Shown in pieces: positions 42,461-54,100 of a DNA stretch of 64,000 bases (position 1 is its first letter; each line of letters starts with the position of its first letter). The notes below the pieces were generated by a model. It saw only the letters and a program-made list of their open reading frames with translations. It had not been told where the DNA came from and did no database searches. Origin of the DNA: Anisodus tanguticus (lineage: Eukaryota; Streptophyta; Magnoliopsida; Solanales; Solanaceae); assembly GCA_034509755.1 (NCBI GenBank), contig CM067561.1:6328646-6392645 (forward strand), read 5' to 3'. The position numbers and the translations under genes were made by a program.

Positions 42461-43586
42461 TGTTGGAAAATTACTAATATAGAATTAAGTTTATCCCATT
42501 ATTTATGACTCAAATAATTGGGCCCCGCACGTCAGAAATATCATTTCCACACACGTGCAATCTTAGTGCCAAGTATCATAAATTTCGTTAATGAAAGAGA
42601 TATTGGTACGTAAGTGAAATGTTTAAGACATAGAATGATGGATGTTTATTGGATAAATAACAAGTGTTCCACGTTGGTAAACGAAGGAAGGATTGTGCGA
42701 AATGTAAGATGGAACGGGTCGGAAAGGGCCGCAGAGCCGAGAAGGGCTGCGGCACCTCCCGGACTGGGCTGCAGCGTCGGAGCACCGCGATGCTAATTCC
42801 AATTTTGGCTTCTGGAGCCGTGACGTTAAATGCTACAGCGCTGCGACGCTTCCCAGGCAGTGAGTGCTCGATGGAAGTCCAAAAGTTTGGCTGATTATGG
42901 AGAGGTTTTGGAGCATTAACTTGGCAATTTTTCCTCCATAACTCAACCATTATTTGGCTGCATTAGTTGGTGGTTTAAAGGGCCATTACATGGCATTTAA
43001 ATGACCATTACATGGGCACTTGAAGGGACCATTTTGCACACCTATAGATTGAGGCCTTTGGCTCAATTCTATAGAGGAAGAAAAAAACAATATACATACA
43101 AGTATACAACACCACAAAGAGATCAGATTTTCCTGATAAGCAATCCTTCTCTTAGCAATCTTCATTATTCGTGTTCTTCGCTGAGATCATTTGTGTAGGC
43201 TTTGCACACTTGATAGTTTGTTGTTTCATCTTAGGAGACTATTGTCCACACTTCCGTAAAGCCTATATACGGGGGAAATCTTATCTTAAAGACAGAGAGT
43301 CATCTCTCGACTCAGCCGGTGGTGTTGTGGTTTATCTATTCGGTTGCTAAGTGTTTCAGGTGTCAACTTATCAGACGAATGACTCTAACAGTTCGTATTC
43401 TCAGCGGATCTATAAGCCACAATGTAGCAGTTCATGTTCCTGTATTCCCGAATACAAGATCCATATTTGAAGTTTCAATTCAAGATCAAGATATTGACAA
43501 CTTGTTGTTGTCCTCTTTGTTGTTTATCTTTTCGATCACTGTAATAGTTATTTACTATTCTCATACATGCTTTACATATTCCAACA
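42461..43586 (+). repeat. 3' LTR of element H
   Basis: 1,126 bp, TGTTGGAAAATTACTAAT to ACATATTCCAACA. Within it the pairing motif has decayed to AATCTTATCTTAAA near 43278, one mismatch from the leader, whereas the 5' copy pairs perfectly. Confidence 0.95.
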
Positions 43587-43591
43587 TTATT

Positions 43592-45554
43592 AGCTTGGTC
43601 CTAAAATTTAACAAATATCATGGACTGTTTTATCGAGCTTCGCTCGATGGGTGTTGTCATTGTGAAGGGGAGGCTGCAATTTGGGAATCATAAGTTGATG
43701 ATTCATTAGGCTCGAAGGCAAATTGGAGGATTGCTCCGCTGCAGGTTAACCTCCTACAAGATCTTGTATATATACATGCAAGCTGCAACCTATTATTACC
43801 AAAGAGATGATCACTTATCGGAGTAAAGCACCAACTAACTGCAATAATCATGAAGCCATCGAGTGTCGTTATGACGTTATTATTATTTGAATTGTGGATT
43901 TTAATCAATCAATCACTCCATTCAAATGTGTTAAAAAAGGAAAGTTCTATACTCTTGGCACACTCAAGGTATGTATTCCTTCTCTTAGTCTTTTTCTTTT
44001 CTTTTTTTGAAAAGTTTATTCAGTCAATTGTGATCTTTAATCTCACGGCTGGGCGTACGTGTTTAATCTTTTGATGAAGTCTTACCAATATATTGTCCTT
44101 TAGTCTCACAGTAGGGCATATATGTGTTAATATTTTGAATCTTCCCACTTTCAATTGCAATTTACGAAGAAAGCATTTTCCTTGAATTCTATAAAAACAT
44201 AAAGAGCACAGTGCATTACAATGCAAAATAGTACTATATCACATATATAAAGAACTCGCTTCTATTATATTATATAATATTATAATACACCGTGGGACCA
44301 TTTAATCTCTGCTGACAGCAAGCATGCTCTTCACACTAGGCAAATTAATGTTCCCAACAGAAGAATTAAGAACAATTACATTGAACAAATCATATCCTTA
44401 TTTTGACAATAGATACTCACTGTTTAAGTTTTTTGATGGAATATGTATATGTTTGCGATAAAAAAAAAATTAAAACATATATCTTGAAAATACCACACAT
44501 ATTCCACCACACATATTCCACATCGACTAATTTTAATCCTGAATTTGCATCTTCTTACACTTTTATCAATAGGTCAGAGATCCTCGAAAATTTGCTTGAA
44601 GAATGTGTTCACCTGAAGAGGCGAATTTAGGATTTTTAGAACATGAATGCATTATTAATGAAAGGAGAAAAATAACGCATTAAGTGAGAATTCATCATTA
44701 TTTCTCTAGGTGAATAACTTAGCTTTCAACCAAGTGCACCCATTAAGTCTTGTGCCAACAAGTAATATTAGATCAATCTAGAAATATGTACATAAAATAT
44801 TCAGTTCACGTGCATCATAAATTACATGCCAAATTCCCCCTGCGGCCAGAAGAATTCTTTTCAAGGAAACATTTCATTTTTATAACTTGATAAATACTTT
44901 ACATGATATACAACATATATATTCCCTCTCTCTCAAGCATGTCGTAGCTAATCGTAGCCCTCATGAAACTCACACAAGGGAATGTTGGCTAGCTTTCTCG
45001 TCTTAGTTAGATGTGATCACAGCAATGCAACTGGGGTTTGTATTGATTGAGTCCAAATGACTAATTTAATTCATGCCATACGCTCCTTGTACGCGTTCAT
45101 TTTTATACGAAAGGAAATTTTTTGAATACCCATACGTCGTTTCTTCTTGAATTCTTGAAGTTGGATAGAAATAGGTAAATTCTTTATGTTAATCTTTGGC
45201 AGTTCTAATGTTAATTAACTTGAATGAATCGTAATATTATCGTGCTCATACTTTGGATGAATTGGTGAAATCCTAGGTCTTTTCTCCTTTCAAAATATCT
45301 ATAATACATTGCAGAATTATGTGGATTTTCTCACCCCAAACGCCTTTTATATTTTGCGAACATCTAAGCCCATGGACGCCATGCTCATTTCACAAGCATC
45401 ACACTAGGCAATTCTGGAATTTCTGTGAGATGTTGTCTGACGCATAAGCATAACGTCAAGCTAACCTGAAATCTTTTCCAGATACTGTGCGACGCACGAA
45501 CACAACACTGCAATACTGAAATTATTTTACTTTATCCCACGTGAGGGTTATGTG
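43592..45554. other. AT-rich intergenic stretch
   Basis: No gene recognised. A gaggcgaatttaggatttt word near 44620 resembles the terminus of the dispersed repeat seen near 2050. The minus-strand frame 43657-43908 and the plus-strand frame 43850-44074 lack family features. Confidence 0.45.
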
Positions 45555-45720
45555 TGTAAGAAATATTCTTCCTTGATTCTTCCATTTCAAAGTCATAGTA
45601 TATATACTAAAATACAAGCATAATCCTAGGCTACAATTACGGTAAGTAATAACTAAAATATACATCTATCATATACAGAATATACATAATTATGACTAAA
45701 TATATTTGCCTATTCTATCA
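45555..45720 (-). repeat. 3' LTR of element D
   Basis: On the minus strand TGATAGAATAGGCAAATA to GAATATTTCTTACA, 166 bp, same start as the element A LTR. Contains a TATATATACTATGA word. Confidence 0.65.
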
Positions 45721-46332
45721 CACCTCGTATTCGAAGCGGGAGGTCGGCGTATGCTGAGACTGTCCCGAAAGTGTTCAAATAAAACCAGCGGAAGACCTTT
45801 TGTAAAAATATCGGCAATCTGATAAAGTGAGGGACATGTAAGACACGTACTTGTCCACGAGCAACCTTTTCGTGAACAAAGTGAATATCCATCTCAATAT
45901 GTTTAGTGTGTTGATGTTGAACCGGATTCCCTGAGAGATAAATCGCACTAACGTTATCACAATAAACCAATGTCACTTTCGGAATCGGACAATGGAGCTC
46001 CAAAAGAAGGTTCCATAGCCAATAAGATTCAGACACCACATTGACAACTCCTCGGTATTCTGCTTCGGCACTGGATCTGGACAAGGCCGCTTGCCATTTT
46101 GAGGACCAAGATACCAAATTATCACCAAGAAATACACAATAACCAGACGTGGAGCATCTGGTATCCAGACATCCACCCAATCAACATATGTGTATGAAAT
46201 AAGAATGGTTGTCGAAGACGGATATAAATGCAAGCCATGATCGAGAGTGCCCTGAATATAACACACAATGCGTTTGAGAGCATGCATGTGATCCTTCATT
46301 GGGTTATGCATGAATAGACAAACCTGTTGCAC
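45721..46332 (-). pseudogene. copia RNase H (element D)
   Basis: The frames at 46332 and 46180 together show TYVDWVD, then SRSSAEAEYRGVVNVV, LVYCDNVSAIYLSG, HTKHIEMDIHFVHEKVARGQ. One frameshift near 46130 divides them, and the end of the domain is frame-shifted too. Confidence 0.82.
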
Positions 46333-46369
46333 AACATAAGAAATGTCGGGCCTCGTGAAAGTGAGTTAT

Positions 46370-47240
46370 TGCAGGGCCCCTACAAGGCTGCGGTAATGTG
46401 ATGGATCGACATATGGCTTGCTGGAAGAAGCACTCAACTTCGGTTTATTATCAACCGGAGTGGAAGACGGCCTACACGATGACATGCTAGCTAAGTTCAA
46501 CGATCTCTTCTGCATACTTCTTTTGGGATAAAAATAAACCAACTGCATGACGTGTCACAGCTATCTCAAAGAAGTAATTTAGTGGCCTTAGATATTTCAT
46601 TGCAAACTTAGAGCCAAGAAGTGCGATAGACTTGTGAAGAGCATCAGATGAGGAAGTTAATATAATATCATCCAAATACAAAAGAATGTAAGCTATCATT
46701 ACCCTGACGGTATATGAATGGAGAATGATCAGACCTGCTGTTAGAAAACCCAAGATGTGAAACATAATCCACAAATCTCTTGTACTAGGCCCTAAGATCT
46801 TGTTTGAGCCCATACAGTGATTTCTTCAGCAGGCACATATGATTAGGATAAGTAGGGTCTCGGTACCCCATGGGCTGATACATGTACACCATTTCATTAG
46901 GTTCTCCATACAGGAAGGCATTTCCATCAAGCTGATAAAGCGACCATGCCTTCGAAAGAGCCAGACTGACTACCGTGAGGATAATTGCCGGTTTGACTAT
47001 CGGACTGAAAGTCTCACTCTAATCCATCACAACTTATTGACTCTTCCCATCACCTACAAGACAGGCTTTATGCCTCTCAAATGTACCATCAGATTTTTCT
47101 TGATGACTAAAAATCTACATAGACCGAATCACATTAACATCAGGAGGACGGACCACCAAATCCCACATCTTATTATTAATAAAAGCATTAAATCATCATC
47201 CATAGCCATTTTCCAATTCGGGTCATTAAGGGCAGACACA
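46370..47240 (-). pseudogene. copia reverse transcriptase (element D)
   Basis: Fragments in several frames: MDDD...NKMWDLVV-like start near 47200, a deleted YGLKQ region near 46815, then ILLYLDDIILTSSSD near 46690 and LGSKFAMKYL. The catalytic YVDD has become YLDD. Connection motif TPVDNKPKL near 46455. Confidence 0.75.
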
Positions 47241-47309
47241 GGATTACGAGGCAACGATGACTTGGTAACATGGGTGTGAAGATCGTATTTTTTATTTGGC
47301 TTAAAAATT

Positions 47310-47661
47310 CCGTGTTGACTACGAGTGACTGGCCATTGGGCCAGAATTAGATTTGGGCCAGAAGTAGAGGATGGATTGTTCGGCAGTGGGCTGGCAGTGA
47401 CTAGACTATCAGGCAGTAGGCCAGCAATAGCTGGGCTGCTCATGCCTGAAGGTGGTTCGAGACCTAGCGGACTGCCAGCCACTGGGCCTCTCGGTAGTGG
47501 GCTTCCAGCGAGAGGATCAGTTGGGCCGCAACCACTGGGCTCGTTAATTGGGCCGAGACATCGGGAAAAATAAGGCCTATTTGGGTGGACAATTTATAGA
47601 TTAAATACGGGGTTATGCTATCGTCAAGAAATTCATAGGTAGAAGACATAGAACAATGCAA
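47310..47661 (-). pseudogene. Integrase-RT linker with palindromes (element D)
   Basis: Low-complexity Pro/Ala/Gly/Ser sequence (AGSPLGLEPPSG). 47487-47515 is a palindrome with arms CCTCTCG/CGAGAGG around a loop that contains GTAGTGGGC, the inverse of the CCCACTAC found in elements A and B. Ends with the PVTRSQHGIFKPN block that precedes RT. Confidence 0.65.
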
Positions 47662-47879
47662 TTTGGCAAAAGAGAAATTTGTTCATCAAAAATTACTTGA
47701 CGACTCACGATGATTTTATTCGAGGATAAGTCATAACATTTGTAACCACGATGATTTGATGGATATCCCAAAAAACACACGGAGTAGACCGGGGTTGAAG
47801 TTTATTGATGGTAGTAGAAGAAAAGAGAGGATAGCATAAGCACCCGAAAACCCGTAAATGAGAGTATATGGGTCCCTTA

Positions 47880-48981
47880 GGTATAAAAATTTAAGAGGGA
47901 ATTAGCAGGCTAATTGTTTGCTCAGAAGTATGTTCAGAAGATATGTTGTCATTTGTAATGCATGATGTCAAAAGATGGTGGTAGATACGCATTGGCAAGT
48001 AAGGTTCTAACAATGTTGTTAATGGTTCAAATTTTTCTTTCTGCTTTTCCATTTTGAGATGATATATGTGGACACGAGAGATGAAACGACAAACCATTAG
48101 TTTTGCAAAAAATCCCAAAATAGCCCATTATCAAATTCTCTACCATTATCACATTGAATATTTTTAATGTCCCATTCAAATTGAGTGCGAATGTATGCTC
48201 TAAAGGAGAGAAATGTGAAAAACATTTGTGACTTTTTAGACAAAGGAAATGTCCATAAAAAATTAGAGTAATCATCTAACAAAAGAAGATAATATCTATG
48301 GCACGAAGAGCTCAAAATGGGAGATGTCTAAATATCAATATGGAAGGGCATAACAGTACGAGAATTATAAGAAACAAAAGGCAACTAAACATGTTTTCCA
48401 AGAGAACAAGAGCGACAAACATGAGAATTACGAGTTCTAGTACACTCAATAAATTTATTTTGTTTAAGGGAGGCAAAAACAAGCGTTCCCGGATGACCCA
48501 AACGTTCATGCCATACATAAGGAGCTAAATCTGCAAAAGTGGATGGTAACGTGACTTGATGTGTGATTGTGGTGATTGGATATAGCTCACCCTGACTATC
48601 ATATCTCATTAGACGCATTCCCGTCTGAAAATCCTTCACGAAAAACCCAAAAGGATCAAATACAACAGAAACCGAATTGTCAGTGGTAAATTTTCTAACT
48701 GAAATCAGGTTTTTAATTAATTGAGGAGCATGAAGGACCTTATTTAAAGCTAATGGTGGGTTTGGGAGAGATAAGTTTGTATTACCATAACCACGAATTG
48801 GAATTGGATGAGCATTTTCGATAATTATACCACGATTATTGCTCAAATTAAAATAGGATGAGAGATTACCTTGTGAGGACGTCGTATGAGACGTTGCTCC
48901 GGTGTCCATGTACCATTTAGCGTCTGGAGGATTGAGCCCAAGGGTGTGCATCGCGGCCTCGATGTCCGTTAGGAAAACCAC
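47880..48981 (-). pseudogene. copia protease and integrase (element D)
   Basis: Frame 48981-48385 holds WYMDTGATSHTTS, RGYGNTNLS, HERLGHPG and CRSCSLGKHV: protease plus GAG-pre-integrase. After a frameshift YYLLLLDDYSNF (near 48300), IQCDNGREFDNG and NGKAERKI follow in different frames. Confidence 0.82.
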
Positions 48982-48984
48982 TGC

Positions 48985-49740
48985 CGCGTGGGCCTACTGC
49001 CACTAGTTCGGCAGTGGGCCAAGTATGTTGGCCCCAAAATTCTTAGGCTGCTGGACCGATGGCCGTGGACTGGGCCTGGCCCAGTTTGTTGACGGGAAGG
49101 GGCAGGAAGGCACACGAGCCTATTGTTAGTTACCGGTGCCCCGATGTTCTTGAGTTGGTCTGATACACCTTGAGTCGTTGACAATGGAAGCATTGGAAAA
49201 ATCCGCCATATCAGTGGTGAAGAATTCTCGCTCAAGTGTGACGGCCTGTGAATTCTTATTGTCTTGGAATATGTCACGTAAGCGTTCCCAAACCTCCATA
49301 GTCGTGGAGTCAGGCTCAAGAATAGTATGCAGCAAGTCACTCGAAATTGTGGCTTAGATCCACTGGAGGATCGTCACATCAAGGGTCAACCATAATTGTT
49401 TCTTATCATCGATTTTCGACACCTTTTCCTTGCCTTTTTTCTGACGGAATTATGTGATGGATAACCCGGTGTGAGCGACAATAGATTTCAAAAAGTTTCG
49501 CCCATGTCGCATAATGAACGTTTTCCATCTCAAGGGTGATGGAGATATGAGATTTGATGTTGGAGACATCTAGGGATGTGTGAAAATTAGATTTCGAGTC
49601 AGACATGTCTGTCAGAAGAGAAGGAGGTGTTTGGCGGCGCACAAGGAAGGGGGGGGGGGGGGGCGACAGAGAGAGAGAGAAAAAATTAGGGTTTAGAAAC
49701 TTACGGTGAGAGAAATAAATCTGATTTACATTTAACAATT
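48985..49740 (-). pseudogene. copia gag (element D)
   Basis: Likely start ATG at 49606 (MSDSKSNFHTSL), then MENVHYATWAKLF and HHIIPSEK, before a break near 49408. Later TILEPDSTTMEVWERLRDIFQDN near 49320 and LEREFFTTDMADF in another frame. Upstream of the ATG the strand has a C13 run (plus-strand poly-G near 49650-49662). Confidence 0.8.
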
Positions 49741-50029
49741 AGATATTTTTCTTCCTAAAAGAATAACTATCTTATATCAGATTTCTTTAAAAAAGTAAAA
49801 TTTACAAAGTTAGCTCACGGGCCAGCCCACGACCCACCTAGGGCTGGTTGGGCTAACATTTTCGAGACCCTTTCAAATAAAGGGTTGTGCTGGACTAGAG
49901 TTTTGAAGTTTCCAACCCATTAGTGCTGGACTGGGCTGGATCAACCTGTTTTGACAACTCTAGTTACAATAAAAAAAATCATGATTATTGTTATAGTTGG
50001 TAAAATTTAATTTTAATACAATAAAAGAA
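49741..50029. other. Intergenic, nothing recognised
   Basis: Contains short GGGCTGG-type words near 49820-49950 but no gene, RNA or clear repeat. Confidence 0.4.
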
Positions 50030-50802
50030 AAAGGGCCACATTAATCCCTCTACTTTAAAATGTTAGTCACATTCATCCTCTGTTATACTATGTGGAAAAA
50101 TTTACCCTCATCTTTTACAAAAATTTTAAAATTACACTCGAACTTAATAGCACCCTATATATCTTATTAGTCAAGCCTAAAATATCTTTACTAATATAAT
50201 AGAAGGTCCACGGTGTACACCTAGCTTCATAGTTGAGCTAGTCACTAGTTAGAGGGCGACTGACCTACTACTGCCTAAACTCTTGAGAAGATTGTCCATG
50301 GAAAGGAGCTTACTCCAAGATCCGACGCATCCCCCCTCCCATTCTCAATTTAATTACCCGATTTCACTTAAATAATAACCCATAATTTATTTAACTCAAT
50401 TATTAATTTAATTATTCAATTTCACTCCATTAAAGTAGATTAAATGGGTTATGAGTTTATGAAGTGAAATCAGATGAACAAATTGAGAATTGGATTAAAT
50501 GGGTTATGGGTCATGAGTTAATGAAGTAAAATTGAATAATTTAATTGAGTTTTGCGTTAAATAAATTCAGAGGTACGAGTTAATGAAGTAAAATAGGAGG
50601 TAATTAAATTGAGAATTGGGTTAAACCGATCATAGGTTACCGCTTAATGAAGTAAAATCGGATAATTAAATTGACAATTGGGATTAGATTTGAGGGTAAT
50701 GTTAAAATTTTTGTTAATTATGGAGGTAAATTTGGCTATATAGTATAACAAAGGATGAATACGATTAATATTTTTAAGTAGATGTATAAATTTGACAAAG
50801 AC
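50030..50802. mobile_element. Fold-back (long inverted repeat) element upstream of AAE gene
   Basis: Left arm: aagggccacattaatccctc, CATCCTCTGTTATACTAT, AAATTTACCCTCAT, AAAAATTTTAAAATTAC. The right arm repeats these words inverted at 50690-50800 (GTATAACAAAGGATG, GAGGTAAATTTGG). The centre 50338-50690 has inverted and direct copies of AATTGAGAATTGGGTTAAA/TTAATGAAGTAAAAT. No coding capacity. Resembles Mutator-like or fold-back MITEs common in Solanaceae. Confidence 0.7.
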
Positions 50803-50975
50803 ACAATTGCAAATTGGAATATAAATTGTAGAATATTTGAAAAACCATGGTTGTCTTTTGTGCTCATGAGTAGCCAACATATCCAATATAGAAGGACGAG
50901 AAATTATAATAATATTTAAATACATCTCTCCATATTCACAAACTCTTCTTCTAAAGTCGTAAGGGAGATAGAAGA
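50803..50975 (+). promoter_or_regulatory. Proximal promoter and 5' UTR of the AAE gene
   Basis: 173 bp between the fold-back element and the start codon. An AATATTTAAATAC word at about 50909-50921 is a possible TATA region; the purine-rich gggagatagaaga just before the ATG is probably 5' UTR. No other element is recognisable. Confidence 0.4.
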
Positions 50976-51191
50976 ATGGTGGTGGAGAGAGATATCGACG
51001 ATCTTCCAAAGAATGCGGCGAATTACACCGCTTTGACGCCGTTATGGTTCTTGGAAAGGGCTGCGATGGTCTATCCTAACCGAAAATCGTTAATTCACGG
51101 CTCCGTTGACTACACGTGGCTCCAGACTTATCGCCGGTGCCGTCAACTCGCTTCTGCTCTTACCAAACGCTCCGTCACTTTCGGGAGCACG
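50976..51191 (+). CDS. AAE7: AAE gene exon 1
   Basis: 72 codons, MVVERDIDDLPKN to TFGST. Donor ACG/GTACTC at 51192; the open frame beyond it to 51284 is MITE sequence, not coding. Confidence 0.88.
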
Positions 51192-54100
51192 GTACTCCCT
51201 CCGTCCCATATTACTTGTCCACTTTTCTTTTTTAAAAGTTTATATCAACATTTTGGAGATGTATTTTTCATTGTATTGATATGAGAAAGAATTGTAACTT
51301 GTACTACTTTTTGTTTAGTTTTTAAATATTTAAATTGTTTAAAATATTGAATTGTTCTTAGTTCGGAAGATTAGTCAACTTCACTCTTGAAAAGTGAAAC
51401 ACGAAAACTAATATGGGAAAGAGGGAGTATCTTCTCAATTTCTGCTTCATTTTACTCGTCCATTAATTTTTTGTTTTGTTTTTGTTTCTCATTATAATTT
51501 ATAATATAGGAAGAGAGTTGTGGTGAGTTCATCAGTTTAAGAGTGATTTAACTATGCATAAATGATTAATATAGGCATACACTAACTAGTTCGGGATTTA
51601 GGTGTATTAATATACATTGTATATAATTATGTATAATTATAAGATTTCTGCTTTATTCTATTCTTTTTCTCTGTATTAACAGAGTAAGTTCCATCTTATA
51701 CCTTTTTTTTTTATGTTGTTAGTTTGTTTCATGTATTGTATGTTGCTGCAGCTGATTTGTATTTTCCCCTATTAAGCTAAACTATTGTATCAGGTTACTC
51801 TTGTTTGATAAAAAAAATTGACATTCACTTGTTTGTTAATGGTAATTATGTTGCCAAGAATACCATTTCAAATATTTTTTAAAGAACTATTTCAAAATTA
51901 GGCTCCAAGAATAGATTTTTAGCTTGCAGTTCTGGTTCTGATAGTACTTTTCTTTCTTTGCTTTTTCCCATGTGACCTTTGTTTTCCCCATGTGACCTTC
52001 GTGTTAGATTTGCCCTGAATTTCCTACATTGTTTGAATTTTACCATAATTGTGTTTTACTTCAAAAAGGTTTTCTTTGTGGAAAAAGATTCTACCATATT
52101 TATCCTTTTTCTTGGAGGAGAAGTTTTGGACTTCTATAAATAGGAGATCATTTTTTCTCATAAACAACACAATAGCATCCACAATGTAGTCGTTTAGAGA
52201 GTTCTGTTTAGGGGGGGGGGGTTCTCTCAATAGGTTTTATGGTTTTTACATTAGTTTTCTCAATATGTAGGTCACTTGACCAAATCATATTAATATTATG
52301 CTTCTTTTTAGTATAGTTTTTGTGTCGTTTGATTTATCGTCGTTCAAGGTTTGCAATTATTAGCTTCCGCATGACGCCCTGATTTTTTTGATCCCAACAC
52401 TTTGTTCTTAGTGTCTGCTTTGGATAAGAACATTTAAGTTTTTTTGTTCTAGTAAAGTGAGAAATTTCTTATTGTGGTGAGAGGCTAAAAGTAAATATGC
52501 TTTTGCACCAAGGTGGTGATTTGGTATATGTTAGGCTAAATCTAATAATTGGATGTATGGTCTATTAAATGATCACACACACTATCAGTTAGCATAGTAT
52601 TTTTTCGACTAAACCAAATAACTTTCCTCTGTACTGATCCAGTATGATCCGTATAAATGGATTTTCTTTCTTGGTTGTATTATGGATGAGATACTCGTAG
52701 TTAGTTCCAAGGTAGGGGTAAGGTCTGCGTACACTCTACCCTCCCCAGGCCCCACTTTGTGGAATTACACTGTGTATGTTGTTGTATACTTGTTGTTAGT
52801 TATATACGATTCTGATTCCAAAGACTACTTGAACTACATTCATATGAGGGTCATTGCACCCTCCATTGTTATTTGTATTTCTATACTGATTATTTGTATT
52901 TCTATACTGATTATTTGTGGGTTTGCTGGCATTGATTTATCTCACCATCCTGATCTGCATAACAGTTCCGACACCGTGTTTCTGAAGACTCAATGCAGTA
53001 TGGATAAGGGTGATTCTTGGACACTAGTCTATGTAAAATTGACTAATGTAACTACATAGCAGCCAATATTTAGGAGAAATTGCCTTAGACATGAGTTGGT
53101 GTGAGTCTCGGAGACATTTTGTGCTTCTTTAGAGAGCTTTTCCCTTGCTGCAGGAGGGAGTATTATTCAAAATTGATATGTGTATATTTTTACTTGTTCT
53201 ATGTTTCCTTCGAATCTTTATTTGCTAGTTCTGAAATTTGAAACTAGCTCGTGTGATGGTACTGTTGCCGTTTAGTTAGCCTCTATACCACAGAATGCTC
53301 GTGTTGGAGTTCTGTCTGTATCTAAGCGAGAATTTGGCATTCCAATAAACTGCTTCAACTTGAATGGTTTAGAGCAAGCTATTTTACATCTTCACTCCAT
53401 GCTCCCTCTTCCGCTCTTTATGGATCACTAAACTAGGACAAACTGACCATACAAGCTAGTTGAATTTTCTGGATATACGAGGGAAAAGAAGAGGAATACT
53501 TATTCGGCCTCCCTGGATATCAGAAAGGAAAATGTAAGTAAAGGTAATAAACAAGGTAGCAAGATCCTTGGCTACTGTAAATTATGCATACAATAACGTA
53601 AACAATGTACAGAGTCTACAAAGTAAGCTTATCATTGTCCTGTTGCCTTGTGGAGCAAATGAGTGGGTGGAGACAGATTGGCCTTTTAGTATGGAAATCA
53701 CAGAATGGTCTTTGATTTAATGATAAAGTGCCATATATCTGGTAGGTTCATTACATGGTTTTGTGCTTCTCTTTTTTTCTGGGGTTATCAGGAGTTACAG
53801 TCGATATTTTGTCAATATCTATTTGTTCTTACTTTAAACTTCTCAGCCCCCATTTTTAGGAATTATAAGGAAACTTAGGAAGGACCAAGAAGAGTACAGT
53901 TGTTAAGTACATTATATTATTAAAAAATCAGCACTATTGAAGTGCTATAGTTTACAAAAGTTTCAGGGATCATCCCTGTTAGGGAGCTCGTAAGTTCCAA
54001 AAATTCTTTCAGAGTATTATAGATACTCTGCTAAATACTAGAAAGCTAATTAAGCTAAATCTATTGTCTTCAAAGAAGAGGAGGAGAGTTAATTGAAAAA

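Larger units (their letters stand above)
38358..43586 (+). mobile_element. copia-derived element H (deleted relative of E)
   Basis: 5,229 bp flanked by TTATT at 38353-38357 and 43587-43591. The LTRs start like those of E (ACTAATGTGGAATTAAGTTT). The interior is like element F but shorter: gag-like frame, hairpin array, RT start, RNase H pieces and E-type 3' region. Protease and integrase are completely missing. Non-autonomous. Confidence 0.95.
45555..49740 (-). mobile_element. Decayed Ty1/copia element D
   Basis: Minus-strand relative of A and B: gag near 49738-48985, protease and integrase 48981-47880, palindromic linker 47661-47310, RT 47240-46370, RNase H 46332-45720, 3' LTR 45720-45555. 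Every domain carries frameshifts. No 5' LTR or primer site could be found above 49740, so the element is truncated or its LTR has decayed. Confidence 0.85.

Noticed and set aside
51192..51284. Extension of AAE exon 1 past the donor
   Set aside because: These bases belong to the MITE, and the family alignment continues exactly at 54342 instead.
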